Notes: generated from the sequence alone by a model not told the origin. A DNA stretch of 9,459 nt from Bryobacterales bacterium (GCA_003142355.1 PLMF01000260.1:11372-20830), one strand, 5' to 3'; positions 1-5,004 are shown, numbered from the stretch's first letter. Numbers and translations: made by a program.

Positions 1-189
1 GTTATACAACATGGGAAAAGCCACGCACAGAATGATGGGGCGCCTCGCCGTCGACGACTGCAAAACCGACGCCAGCGCGGCCGGCTTCAACAGCGCGGAT
101 TGTGGCCAGGCATCCGAGCCCTGCTGGCCCAAGCAGAGCACCCCCAAAAGCAACGGCAGCGCCACCTTGGTCCAGAAAGCGCCGCCCAT
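1..189 (-). CDS. Rhodanese-like secreted protein, N-terminal part (cut by window edge)
   Basis: The frame is open for 63 codons from an ATG at 189-187 to the window edge. It begins with a Sec-type signal peptide: a short start with one Lys, then the hydrophobic run VALPLLLGVLCLG, with cleavage likely near residues 24-27 before AWPQ. The mature start, 'WPQSALLKPAALASVL...RRPIILCVAFPMLYN', has the shape of exported rhodanese-like domains, in which a 'LV.PA.LA..L' helix is followed by a beta strand ending 'CVGFPxLY' and then a catalytic loop, which here lies outside the window. There is no lipobox. The ATG is 31 bases past the DUF302 stop, with a GAGG directly against it, so translation may depend on coupling. 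A rival 72-codon frame (220-2) starts closer to the DUF302 stop but encodes no recognisable protein. The family call rests only on this N-terminal style, as the active-site Cys is not visible. Confidence 0.6.
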   Translation of the reverse strand, partial: MGGAFWTKVALPLLLGVLCLGQQGSDAWPQSALLKPAALASVLQSSTARRPIILCVAFPMLYN

Positions 190-220
190 CCTCGCGCCGA
201 TCGGCGCGCCCCACCTGCAT

Positions 221-643
221 TTAACTTGGTCGGACAATTTTGTTCACCACGCTGCGGAGTTTCCGATTGACGTCTCTGGCCATCGGTTCCATGCCTGGAT
301 TGCCGACTACCGAGAGCATCTTCTCCGCGTCCACGACTCCTACGTGAACTTGCCCGTTACGCTCGTACACGATGGCGTTGCAGGGCAGTAGCAATCCCAG
401 ATTGATCTCCTCCTGGAGAGCCTGGTAGGCCAGCGGAGGATTGCACGCGCCGAGAATAACGTAGCGCGGGAATTCGACCCCGAGCTTTTCCTTCAGCTTC
501 GCTTGTATGTCGATCTTGCAGAGAACGCCGAAGCCTTCGTTCTTGAGGCCGGCTTCCATTCGGGCCACCGCATCCTCGAACGGGAGGTCCACCCTCACAA
601 CATAACCGTATTCCTGGCTTTTGGAAGCTTGCACCGTATTCAA
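221..643 (-). CDS. DUF302 family protein
   Basis: The 140-residue protein matches the DUF302 pattern along its whole length: 'YGYVVRVDLPFEDAVARM' at residues 13-30, 'GFGVLCKIDIQAKLKEKLG' at 37-55, the family signature 'ILGACNPPLAYQAL' at 63-76, 'LLLPCNAIVYE' at 84-94 and 'MLSVVGNP' at 109-116. DUF302 proteins are small cytosolic alpha/beta proteins, often found beside rhodanese, sulfur or redox-stress genes; their biochemical role is not settled. The length is normal for a single-domain member. The start is a TTG at 643-641; no good Shine-Dalgarno is visible upstream and no better ATG exists, so the exact start is uncertain by about ten codons. The gene lies 69 bases after the UspA gene and 31 bases before the rhodanese-like gene, all on one strand, so an operon is likely. 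Confidence 0.85.
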   Translation of the reverse strand: MNTVQASKSQEYGYVVRVDLPFEDAVARMEAGLKNEGFGVLCKIDIQAKLKEKLGVEFPRYVILGACNPPLAYQALQEEINLGLLLPCNAIVYERNGQVHVGVVDAEKMLSVVGNPGMEPMARDVNRKLRSVVNKIVRPS

Positions 644-712
644 TTTACTACTATTTTGAGGATCGCGCCAGAATCATCGACGATCCTGCGACTTCTCCCA
701 CATTTCAGCTCT

Positions 713-1555
713 CTATCCTACCGTCAGCACGGGGCAGGGCGCATGGCGAACCGTCCGTAATGTGGTTGTTCCCAGAACCATTCCCTCGAAAAATCGCCGA
801 CGGGCCGCTCCCAAAACCACCAGATCGTACGGTTCTTCCGTGGCGAGCTTCACGACCTCCTCGGCCGGGCCTAGACTCCCTCCATGGCGGACCAATTCTC
901 GGATGACGCATCGATCCCGCTCTTCCGCGGGAATCCAACTGCACAGATCGGAGACTGGCCTGGTGCCCGAAGCCTCGTCTACGTGAAGCACGGTCAACTC
1001 TGCATCGAAGCAGGCGCTGATGCCCGCCGCGAAACTTAAGGCCCGCCGCGACAGTTCGGTGTCCTGAACCGGACACAGCACTTGGCGGATGGTTTCACGC
1101 GGAGCGGATCTAACGGTCAGGACCGGTACGGGACTCTCCCTCAGCACACGCTCAGCCACCGACCCCAACATCCAGCGGTTGAGACCGCTTCGCCCATGGG
1201 TACCCATCACAATTAGATTTGCGTTCTTGAGCGCGACCAACTGTCGGATACCATCGGCGGGAAGCGCATCCATCGCACGAACTTCGACTGAATCGCCGTT
1301 ATCCCCCAGGTTGGATTGCACGAACGCCTCGAGCGAGCGTTCCGCAAGGTGCAACGACTCGCTGAATTCCGCTTGAAGCTCGGCCAGTCGCCCCACCGTA
1401 AAGTAAGGTGGCGCCTCAAACCAGTTGGCATACATCGCGATAATCTTGGCACGCCCGCAGCGTGCCGCCAGCAGCGATGCGGTACGGAGTGCGTGGGCCG
1501 AAATCTCGCTGAAATCAACCGGGACGAGGATTGTCTCAAAAGGGTGTGCTCGCAT
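713..1555 (-). CDS. Tandem universal stress protein (two UspA domains)
   Basis: This 280-residue protein is two UspA domains in tandem, each an ATP-binding alpha/beta fold. Domain 1 (about 6-148) starts 'ETILVPVDFSEIS' and holds the intact nucleotide motif G-2x-G-9x-G(S/T): G118, G121, G131-S132, followed by 'VLRESPVPVLTV'. Domain 2 (about 156-280) starts 'IRQVLCPVQDTELS' and ends 'HAPCPVLTVG'. Its motif is damaged: G249 and G262-T263 remain, but the middle Gly is Arg252, so this half may not bind ATP well. A GTG at 1567 would add four residues, but I prefer ATG 1555 because GGAG lies six bases before it. A TAGAAT hexamer at 1618-1613 could be a -10 box, but no clear -35 box accompanies it. 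The protein is cytosolic and probably acts in stress survival. It heads the likely operon with the DUF302 and rhodanese-like genes. Confidence 0.93.
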   Translation of the reverse strand: MRAHPFETILVPVDFSEISAHALRTASLLAARCGRAKIIAMYANWFEAPPYFTVGRLAELQAEFSESLHLAERSLEAFVQSNLGDNGDSVEVRAMDALPADGIRQLVALKNANLIVMGTHGRSGLNRWMLGSVAERVLRESPVPVLTVRSAPRETIRQVLCPVQDTELSRRALSFAAGISACFDAELTVLHVDEASGTRPVSDLCSWIPAEERDRCVIRELVRHGGSLGPAEEVVKLATEEPYDLVVLGAARRRFFEGMVLGTTTLRTVRHAPCPVLTVG

Positions 1556-1654
1556 GACAGTCTCCACTCACGATGATGCAGAGTGGGGGCGGAAGTGACA
1601 CGGTGATTACGAATTCTACGGTAGGCCGGCCATCATTCTGCCCCGTCTGCCTCG

Positions 1655-1885
1655 TCACGGGCCGCCCCGCCAAAGCGGCCAACCCTTCTCGTCCCGCAGC
1701 TTCAACGTCTTCTTCTCCTGTGTAAGGGTGACCTGGATCGCGATGAGGCTGTCGCTCAACTTATAGCCCTTTACCGCCACTTCCTGGCCGGTTCTTGGGC
1801 TGAAGTTTTCGGCAATCAGATAATGCATGGGCCCGAGATACACCTTGGTGGATTCATTGCCGTGTTTCACTTCAAGGTACGGCAT
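1655..1885 (-). pseudogene. C-terminal fragment of a small secreted-protein family (unnamed), 5' end lost
   Basis: Residues from 'MPYLEVKHGNESTKVYLGP' to the end 'KTLKLRDEKGWPLWRGGP' form a compact, well-coded block of about 77 residues. It resembles the C-terminal domain of small exported proteins I have seen in Acidobacteria and Deltaproteobacteria, which carry 'V(H/Y)LGPxxYL', 'G..V.V.G' and a terminal 'LRDExGxPLWxGG'. Members normally begin with a signal peptide and a short beta segment. Here the open frame runs on upstream to 2080, but that extension is Pro/Arg-rich, has no signal peptide and resembles nothing. The only Met near the domain edge (1885-1883) has no Shine-Dalgarno. I infer that the gene was truncated by a rearrangement just upstream of 1885. 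The family match is from memory of its style, so an intact gene of unusual N-terminus is not excluded. Its stop lies about 100 bases before the UspA start. Confidence 0.45.
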
Positions 1886-2356
1886 CGCCGTGGGCGACGC
1901 GGGGCGAGAATGTAGACCGAAGCGTGGCTGCGATTTTGCGGGTGGCAGCCGCGTAGGCAGTGACTGCCCTTGCAGGACCTCCGAAAGCGAAACACGTGAC
2001 CGGGCGGATCGGAGCGGCGAAGGCGGTCTGCCTGGAGATGGCGGAGGACGAAGCGGAGCGCTCCCGCAGCGTGGGTGCAACCGCAGCGCAGCAGACGGCG
2101 TTCATCATCGCAGCACGCATCCGCAAGTGGCACGTCGAGGTGCGGTGATGGCGGTCAGAGGCGGCGTGGCGCGTCCGAGGCGGCGGTTGGGCCATTCAGC
2201 CAACCGGGAGCCAGACGCCGCAACACGGCCACCCGGGTGGTACGGGCTGCGCCCGACGCCAAACGGGCACTGCCGGATCAAATCTAGGGTCCTCCCTGGC
2301 GACTTTCGGCAGCGGGTTGGATGGCCCCGCAAAGTGGCTACTTAGACTGGTTTATT
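1886..2356. other. Region with no firm gene, probable junction of chromosome and accessory DNA
   Basis: Both strands are open for long stretches here because stops are rare in GC-rich DNA, and several 60-170 codon frames overlap one another. None gives a recognisable protein. The only one with tolerable codon use is the small plus-strand ORF at 1960-2148 listed separately. A second frame starts at the ATG that overlaps its stop (2147) and runs to 2345, but its product is Arg/Pro-rich and looks like noise. I see no tRNA and no transposase. Confidence 0.4.
1960..2148 (+). CDS. Small hypothetical protein, doubtful
   Basis: This is a 62-codon frame starting with GTG, 3 bases after an in-frame TAG, and ending in TGA. 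The product is charged and helical in its middle, with 'EMAEDEAERSRS' followed by 'QQTAFIIAARIRKWHVEVR' at the C-terminus. I do not recognise it. In favour: the composition is balanced rather than Arg/Pro-rich. Against: no Shine-Dalgarno is visible, the strand is opposite to every well-supported gene, and it lies in a region that looks decayed. An inner ATG at 2038 has GGAG directly against it and is no better. It may be a gene fragment on the accessory side of the junction, or chance. Confidence 0.22.
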   Translation: MTALAGPPKAKHVTGRIGAAKAVCLEMAEDEAERSRSVGATAAQQTAFIIAARIRKWHVEVR

Positions 2357-2395
2357 TAGGTGGTCAGCGTAGGTGGTCAGCGCAGGTGGTCACCC
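2357..2395 (+). repeat. Three tandem 13-bp repeats (TAGGTGGTCAGCG)
   Basis: TAGGTGGTCAGCG occurs perfectly at 2357-2369 and 2370-2382, and a third, altered copy CAGGTGGTCACCC follows at 2383-2395. Directly after it, TGGACCA (2401-2407) is a near-inverted version of the TGGTC core. Multiple short repeats near an end are typical of IS21-family transposon termini, where they bind the transposase; iterons or operators look similar. No transposase gene or matching second end is in the window, so the identity is open. Confidence 0.75.
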
Positions 2396-2903
2396 ATTGA
2401 TGGACCATTTAACCGTTTCCGATTCATGCGGTTACGAAGAATGGCGATCCGGGCACGTGACAGCCTCGCTCGGCCGGCGGCGCAGAGTTCGTTGGCAGTT
2501 CGCGGACCGGCCAAAACGGCGCACGCCGTGGGTGGTGTGACCGGCCTTGGCCATCACCCAAACGCCCGAAGGGATGGCCGCCCGGCAACCGCGCCTCCCT
2601 GAAGTTGGATCGGCATGGGTAGATTCATCGACCCAAGGGTGCGTACCTGTCCGCGCACTGGCTGTGCGTACCTGAAATTGTTGACGAGACTAGATAGCTC
2701 GTGCAAGCAGGCAAACCGCAGAAAATAATGGAGTTCCAGGTCCAATGATTTGAACTGGCAGTGCCCCGTCTCGCGTCGGCTGCCACCCGTTGGCGACGTC
2801 GTGCGCCCTGTTGCGATGTGTGGCACCCGGGTTGGTTGGATGATGGGCCCGCCTCCTCGGGCGCACCCAGCCGCCCCTGACCGCCACGGCCGATTGCAGT
2901 TCC

Positions 2904-2922
2904 ACTGCGGAATTTCCGCAGT
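2904..2922. repeat. 19-bp perfect palindrome, ACTGSGGAA type, copy 1
   Basis: ACTGCGGAA and TTCCGCAGT are perfect inverted arms of nine bases around a single central T. The layout is the same as the palindrome at 3463-3481 (arms ACTGGGGAA/TTCCCCAGT around a central A), with the one arm change made on both sides so that pairing is kept. Compensated change of this kind suggests a conserved site or structure. Confidence 0.7.
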
Positions 2923-2984
2923 CCCCGAAGCACGGGCTCCAGTCTCCCGCCTCTCGATCACCTCGGCGAAATATTGCCACAGTC

Positions 2985-3003
2985 ACACGGGAGTTTCCCA
3001 AGT
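2985..3003. repeat. Degenerate copy of the 19-bp palindrome
   Basis: ACACGGGAG, a central T and TTCCCAAGT keep six of nine pairs of the ACTGSGGAA palindrome. The bases that follow, GGCTGGATCGGAAC, match GGCTGAATCGAAC found shortly after the copy at 3463-3481, so this is probably a diverged duplicate rather than an independent hairpin. Confidence 0.45.
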
Positions 3004-3081
3004 GGCTGGATCGGAACAGCGTCTGGGACGGACTTTGGGGCGGTGCCGGGGTGCTGGGTAGCGAAAGCGACGCCTACTGCG

Positions 3082-3105
3082 ACTTGTGGTAAATATTTCA
3101 CAAGT
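3082..3105. promoter_or_regulatory. AT-rich inverted repeat just past the 181-aa gene
   Basis: ACTTGTG (3082-3088) and CACAAGT (3099-3105) are perfect inverted arms around a ten-base AT-rich spacer. It lies about 20 bases beyond the stop of the 181-aa gene. No T-run follows the hairpin on the minus strand, so a protein-binding site fits at least as well as a terminator. Confidence 0.4.
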
Positions 3106-3125
3106 TGATCGCGCTTGGTGGCAGA

Positions 3126-3671
3126 TCAGGTACAGCCCGCGGCGACCTCCGCGCAATTGCTTGGAAGTCCATCCCAGGTCGTTACCGTCTGCCGCGCCTG
3201 CAATCCCTCGTATCGTGGTCGGGCGCGAGCGCCGGCAGGGGTTTTGTAGGTTCGGCTTTGGCGATTGTCGCCAAAATTCAACGACGGGCCAGTTCCGGGG
3301 TCCGGTTCGGCATGAATCTTGGGAGATTCAGCGGAAGTGGCACCCACAAAACCTCCAGAACCGGGTTTTGACGGTTTTGTAGGTGCGCTTCCCGCCGAAT
3401 CCACCGAGATATGGGCCTTTGGTTCCAATCCGGCCACCGGCTCCGCTTCACGGAAACGGCTCACTGGGGAAATTCCCCAGTCGCTGGTGGCTGAATCGAA
3501 CTTCCGGAATATTTTCCGGAAGTCGCGACGGATCACACCGTAGCTGTTGCGCGCGAACACCGACTGCGCTCGGACCAGTACATCCCGGATCCAGCCGACC
3601 AGCAGCGCCTGCTGCTGGTCGGCCGAAAGATCCTTCAGGCCCCGAGCACTATTGCCGTAATCCATCTTCAT
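3126..3671 (-). CDS. Hypothetical protein (181 aa) carrying an in-frame palindromic repeat
   Basis: The start at ATG 3671 is well fixed: GGAGG (3683-3679) lies seven bases before it. The frame is open further upstream, but that part lacks such a site. Residues 1-50 ('MKMDYGNSARGLKDLSADQQQALLVGWIRDVLVRAQSVFARNSYGV') form a compact, probably helical domain with 'W(I/A)...L.RAQ..FARNSYG', a style I associate with small unnamed acidobacterial proteins. After residue 50 the protein becomes low in structure: FRKIFRK comes from a DNA palindrome, and residues 97-116 (APTKPSKPGSGGFVGATSAE) come from the TKP/GFVG palindromic element. The C-terminal 60 residues resemble nothing. The N-terminal domain therefore seems to have been extended by repeats that replaced its original end. 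Its first 23 bases overlap the end of the 202-aa gene, implying translational coupling. Function unknown. Confidence 0.6.
   Translation of the reverse strand: MKMDYGNSARGLKDLSADQQQALLVGWIRDVLVRAQSVFARNSYGVIRRDFRKIFRKFDSATSDWGISPVSRFREAEPVAGLEPKAHISVDSAGSAPTKPSKPGSGGFVGATSAESPKIHAEPDPGTGPSLNFGDNRQSRTYKTPAGARARPRYEGLQARQTVTTWDGLPSNCAEVAAGCT
3242..3275. repeat. Half unit of the TKP/GFVG element
   Basis: GGTTTTGTAGGTTCGGCTTT and the bases after it follow the right half of the complete unit at 3325-3401 (GGTTTTGTAGGTGCGCTTCC...). Read on the plus strand it gives 'GFVGSALAIVAKI', against 'GFVGALPAESTEI' in the complete unit. No matching left half precedes it, so it is a fragment, about 50 bases from the complete unit and inside the same gene. 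Confidence 0.5.
3325..3401. repeat. Complete palindromic element encoding TKP..GFVG on both strands
   Basis: A 77-bp imperfect palindrome runs from GATTC (3325-3329) to GAATC (3397-3401), with paired inner segments GCACC-ACAAAACC and GGTTTTGT-GGTGC. About three quarters of the roughly 38-base arms pair. It lies in frame in the 181-aa gene and gives residues 97-116 there. The opposite strand, read in its own open frame, gives APTKPPEPGFDGFVGALPAE, so both strands encode nearly the same peptide: I count 20 identical residues in 31 aligned positions over the whole unit. The codon phase is the same on both strands, which is what a repeat that inserts in either direction without breaking genes would need. 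Confidence 0.85.
3463..3481. repeat. 19-bp perfect palindrome, ACTGSGGAA type, copy 2
   Basis: ACTGGGGAA and TTCCCCAGT pair perfectly around a central A. It lies inside the coding sequence of the 181-aa gene (around codons 64-70) and is related to the palindrome at 2904-2922. It can form a tight hairpin in single-stranded DNA or RNA. Confidence 0.7.
3500..3523. repeat. Perfect 10-bp-arm hairpin (ACTTCCGGAA / TTCCGGAAGT)
   Basis: Two perfect ten-base arms surround TATT. It lies in the 181-aa gene and produces FRKIFRK on the coding strand and FRNIFRK on the other strand, so the palindrome again encodes almost the same peptide both ways. It is only 18 bases from the 19-bp palindrome at 3463-3481. 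Confidence 0.8.
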
Positions 3672-4257
3672 TGCTGCGCCTCCAACGTTGTTCAGCGTCG
3701 CCTTCCTCCTCGCCCTCGAAGTAGTTGAACTGTCCAAGCCAGCAGTTCACCCAGGGAATGCCACGACCCCGCAACGTGTAGAATTGAACATCTTCCATCT
3801 CACAGCGCAGGATCTGGATTAGGTGATCGATGCGGATCGCGAAGTCCATGATGCGAACCGGGAGATGCCTGCGCTTGCTGATGATGTCGAGAAAACGGAG
3901 AACCGCCGGCTGGGATGGACCCAATGCCCGCGCGGCGGCGATGTGGTCGTCGAGTGTCAACACCTTCGTCGGACACTGCGTGGCTGTGGGCGGCTTGGCC
4001 GCGTCCGCTGCCTGCCAACAGGAGTCAGACTGTGCGTCGCCGGGCAGGGTGCGGGCCTCCACCTCGCGCATCTCGGTCTGGATCCTTTCCAGTGCTTTGT
4101 GGATGCGCTTCACATTGGTGTGCAGCCTGCCCGGCACTCCGCGTCCGGAGCGGCTGATGCTTTCGAATTCATCCACGCAGCGGCGGACGGTGGCCAACTC
4201 GCACACGGCGGCGCGGTGGTCATTGATGGTCATGATGGTAAGGTACGTTCTGTTCAT
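3649..4257 (-). CDS. Hypothetical protein (202 aa)
   Basis: ATG 4257 is preceded by GAGAGG (4270-4265) with a seven-base gap, a good ribosome site. I do not recognise the family. Residues 10-70 are charged and predicted helical ('VRRCVDEFESI', 'VKRIHKALERIQTEMREVEAR'), suggesting a helical bundle or short coiled coil. Residues 75-97 form a polar linker. Residues 98-178 are a second, more hydrophobic domain ('LTLDDHIAAARALG', 'VLRFLDIISKRR', 'IRIDHLIQILRCEMEDVQFYTLRGRGIPWVNCW'). The tail from 180 is acidic then basic (EGEEEGDAEQRWRRS). There is no signal peptide or membrane segment. It overlaps the start of the 181-aa gene by 23 bases, so the two are probably co-translated. Codon use looks normal on this strand, which supports a real gene. 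Confidence 0.65.
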   Translation of the reverse strand: MNRTYLTIMTINDHRAAVCELATVRRCVDEFESISRSGRGVPGRLHTNVKRIHKALERIQTEMREVEARTLPGDAQSDSCWQAADAAKPPTATQCPTKVLTLDDHIAAARALGPSQPAVLRFLDIISKRRHLPVRIMDFAIRIDHLIQILRCEMEDVQFYTLRGRGIPWVNCWLGQFNYFEGEEEGDAEQRWRRSNEDGLRQ

Positions 4258-4310
4258 AGCGATTCCTCTCTAAACTGTGGCCGCCAGACTCCCGGCGATG
4301 CCATCGAGTG

Positions 4311-4330
4311 GGTTTTGTCGGTTTTGTCAG
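4311..4330 (-). repeat. GGTTTTGTC half-site pair (cluster A)
   Basis: GGTTTTGTCGGTTTTGTCAG is two head-to-tail copies of the half-site. On the minus strand it reads CTGACAAAACCGACAAAACC, which in one frame encodes LTKPTKP. No GFVS-type partner half follows it. Confidence 0.7.
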
Positions 4331-4430
4331 TTCGGTTTCGACGAGATCCGCCAGAACCTCGTCGCGGGGACCATGCCCCGTAAGTGATTGATTTTTTGAG
4401 CCATGCCTCGGTGTCCAACTCGCCACGGGA

Positions 4431-4460
4431 GGTTTTGTCAGTTTTGGCGGTTTTGTCACC
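4431..4460 (-). repeat. GGTTTTGTC half-site cluster (cluster B, three copies)
   Basis: Three consecutive half-sites, GGTTTTGTCA, GTTTTGGCG and GTTTTGTCACC, lie in the same orientation as cluster A. The minus strand can encode VTKPPKLTKPP. Together with the oppositely oriented cluster at 4741-4770 they could form a long inverted repeat spanning about 340 bases. Confidence 0.7.
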
Positions 4461-4563
4461 GGGGTCCATTCGTGGAGCGGCACGCCCGGCTTCTGTCAGT
4501 CCTAATAGAAAAGAAAGAAGGGATAGAAGGAGAAAAAGCGAATATAGAGTCTGGAAAATCATC

Positions 4564-5004
4564 TTATTTCAGGAGTTGTTCTCTTCCCTTCCGTTCGCCA
4601 TCGAGTACCGTCGCGGCCGTTATCCGGCCTGGCCTTCCGATGACGCCCTGCTCCAGAAAGAGACGGTTCAGGCTCTCGGCCTTCCACTCCGCCCAAGACA
4701 TCCAGCGGGGCTCAGCTTGCGTATTCGCAGACGTGCCCCCACTGACAAAACTGACAAAACCGCCAAAACCTCCCTGGCCTGAGATCTGGTCGTCTTCGTC
4801 ATGCGGGTTGCCCCCAGCTACCTGCTTGTTTTCAGTGGCTTGCGGAGAGAGTGCCGTTTCGGGCGGTGTTGCCGCGGTATCCAGCAATCCTGTCCCAGGG
4901 GAACTGACAAAACTGACAAAACCCCCTCCGTCGGAGCCGTCGACGGGTTTTGTCGGTCCAGCGCCGCTTGGTTTCCACTTCCGCCACCGCCCCGGGTCAC
5001 CCAT
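4564..5004 (-). CDS. Hypothetical protein (146 aa) with TKP/FVSFVS repeats, coupled to primase
   Basis: The ATG at 5004 lies inside the end of the primase gene (8-base overlap), a normal sign of translational coupling. The first 10 residues are basic. Residues 17-37 (GPTKPVDGSDGGGFVSFVSS) come from a complete palindromic element. Residues 38-76 are a polar, probably disordered stretch. Residues 77-94 carry a second half-repeat (GGFGGFVSFVSGG). The C-terminal block from 99 ('RWMSWAEWKAESLNRLFLEQG' then 'GRPGRITAATVLDGE') is compact, looks like a small helical domain, and is the part most likely to be conserved. I have the impression of having seen similar C-terminal blocks after DUF3987 primases in Acidobacteria, but cannot name a family. 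The protein may be an accessory replication factor, judged only from coupling. The repeats sit in a linker where insertion would be tolerated. Confidence 0.6.
   Translation of the reverse strand: MGDPGRWRKWKPSGAGPTKPVDGSDGGGFVSFVSSPGTGLLDTAATPPETALSPQATENKQVAGGNPHDEDDQISGQGGFGGFVSFVSGGTSANTQAEPRWMSWAEWKAESLNRLFLEQGVIGRPGRITAATVLDGERKGREQLLK
4741..4770 (+). repeat. TGACAAAAC half-site cluster (cluster C, three copies)
   Basis: ACTGACAAAA, CTGACAAAAC and CGCCAAAACC are three head-to-tail half-sites inside the 146-aa gene, inverted relative to clusters A and B. On the minus strand they give GGFGGFVSFVS (residues 78-88), the 'GFV' half of the element without a TKP half before it. Confidence 0.75.
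4903..4957. repeat. Second complete palindromic element (TKP...GFVSFVS)
   Basis: ACTGACAAAACTGACAAAAC (from 4903) is inverted to GGTTTTGTCGGT (4946-4957); 11 of 12 bases of the outer stem pair. The enclosed segment contains a smaller stem (CTCC-GTC-GGAG). On the minus strand it gives TKP...GGGFVSFVS in the 146-aa protein; the plus strand has an open frame reading TKLTKPPPSEPSTGFVG. As at 3325-3401, the order TKP then GFV is kept on both strands. Confidence 0.8.

Larger units (their letters stand above)
2408..3125. other. Gene-poor stretch with hairpins and palindromes
   Basis: I find no believable gene in these 718 bases; overlapping frames on both strands give Arg/Pro/Gly-rich products. Visible structure includes ACGGCG/CGCCGT inverted around CA at 2516-2529, the 11-mer GTGCGTACCTG repeated directly at 2640-2650 and 2667-2677, two 19-bp palindromes near 2904 and 2985, and an AT-rich inverted repeat at 3082-3105. 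The 2985-3020 segment resembles 3463-3502 inside the 181-aa gene (palindrome followed by GGCTG(G/A)ATCG), which suggests a decayed duplicate of part of that gene's sequence. Confidence 0.45.
4258..4563. other. Intergenic repeat region between the 146-aa and 202-aa genes
   Basis: This 306-bp gap has no convincing gene. It contains two clusters of GGTTTTGTC half-sites (4311-4330 and 4431-4460), and next to the 146-aa stop an AT-rich, strand-biased tract (about 4501-4560) that is purine-rich on the plus strand. Two overlapping minus-strand frames cross it. One (4483-4220) contains VTKPPKLTKPP and LTKPTKP; the other (4562-4254) begins with a Leu/Phe/Ser run that is just the translation of the pyrimidine tract. 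Either could be the remnant of a protein that once carried further copies of the TKP element. Confidence 0.5.

Noticed and set aside
2..220. Alternative 72-codon minus frame at the left edge
   Set aside because: It starts nearer the DUF302 stop but has no recognisable features, while the frame starting at 189 has a signal peptide and a rhodanese-like start.
2357..2395. CRISPR array
   Set aside because: The repeats are 13 bp and contiguous with no spacers.
2730..2765. TTCAAATC-like segment on the minus strand resembling a tRNA T-loop
   Set aside because: No five-base T stem, acceptor stem or anticodon arm can be formed around it.
3672..3737. Longer start (22 extra codons) for the 181-aa gene
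   Set aside because: The extension lies wholly inside the 202-aa gene and lacks a ribosome site; ATG 3671 has GGAGG at ideal spacing.
4254..4562. Minus frame starting with an apparent membrane helix (MIFQTLYSLFLLLSLLSFLL)
   Set aside because: The hydrophobic run is just the translation of a pyrimidine tract, there is no ribosome site of its own, and the rest is repeat-derived and Arg-rich. It is kept only as part of the gap description.
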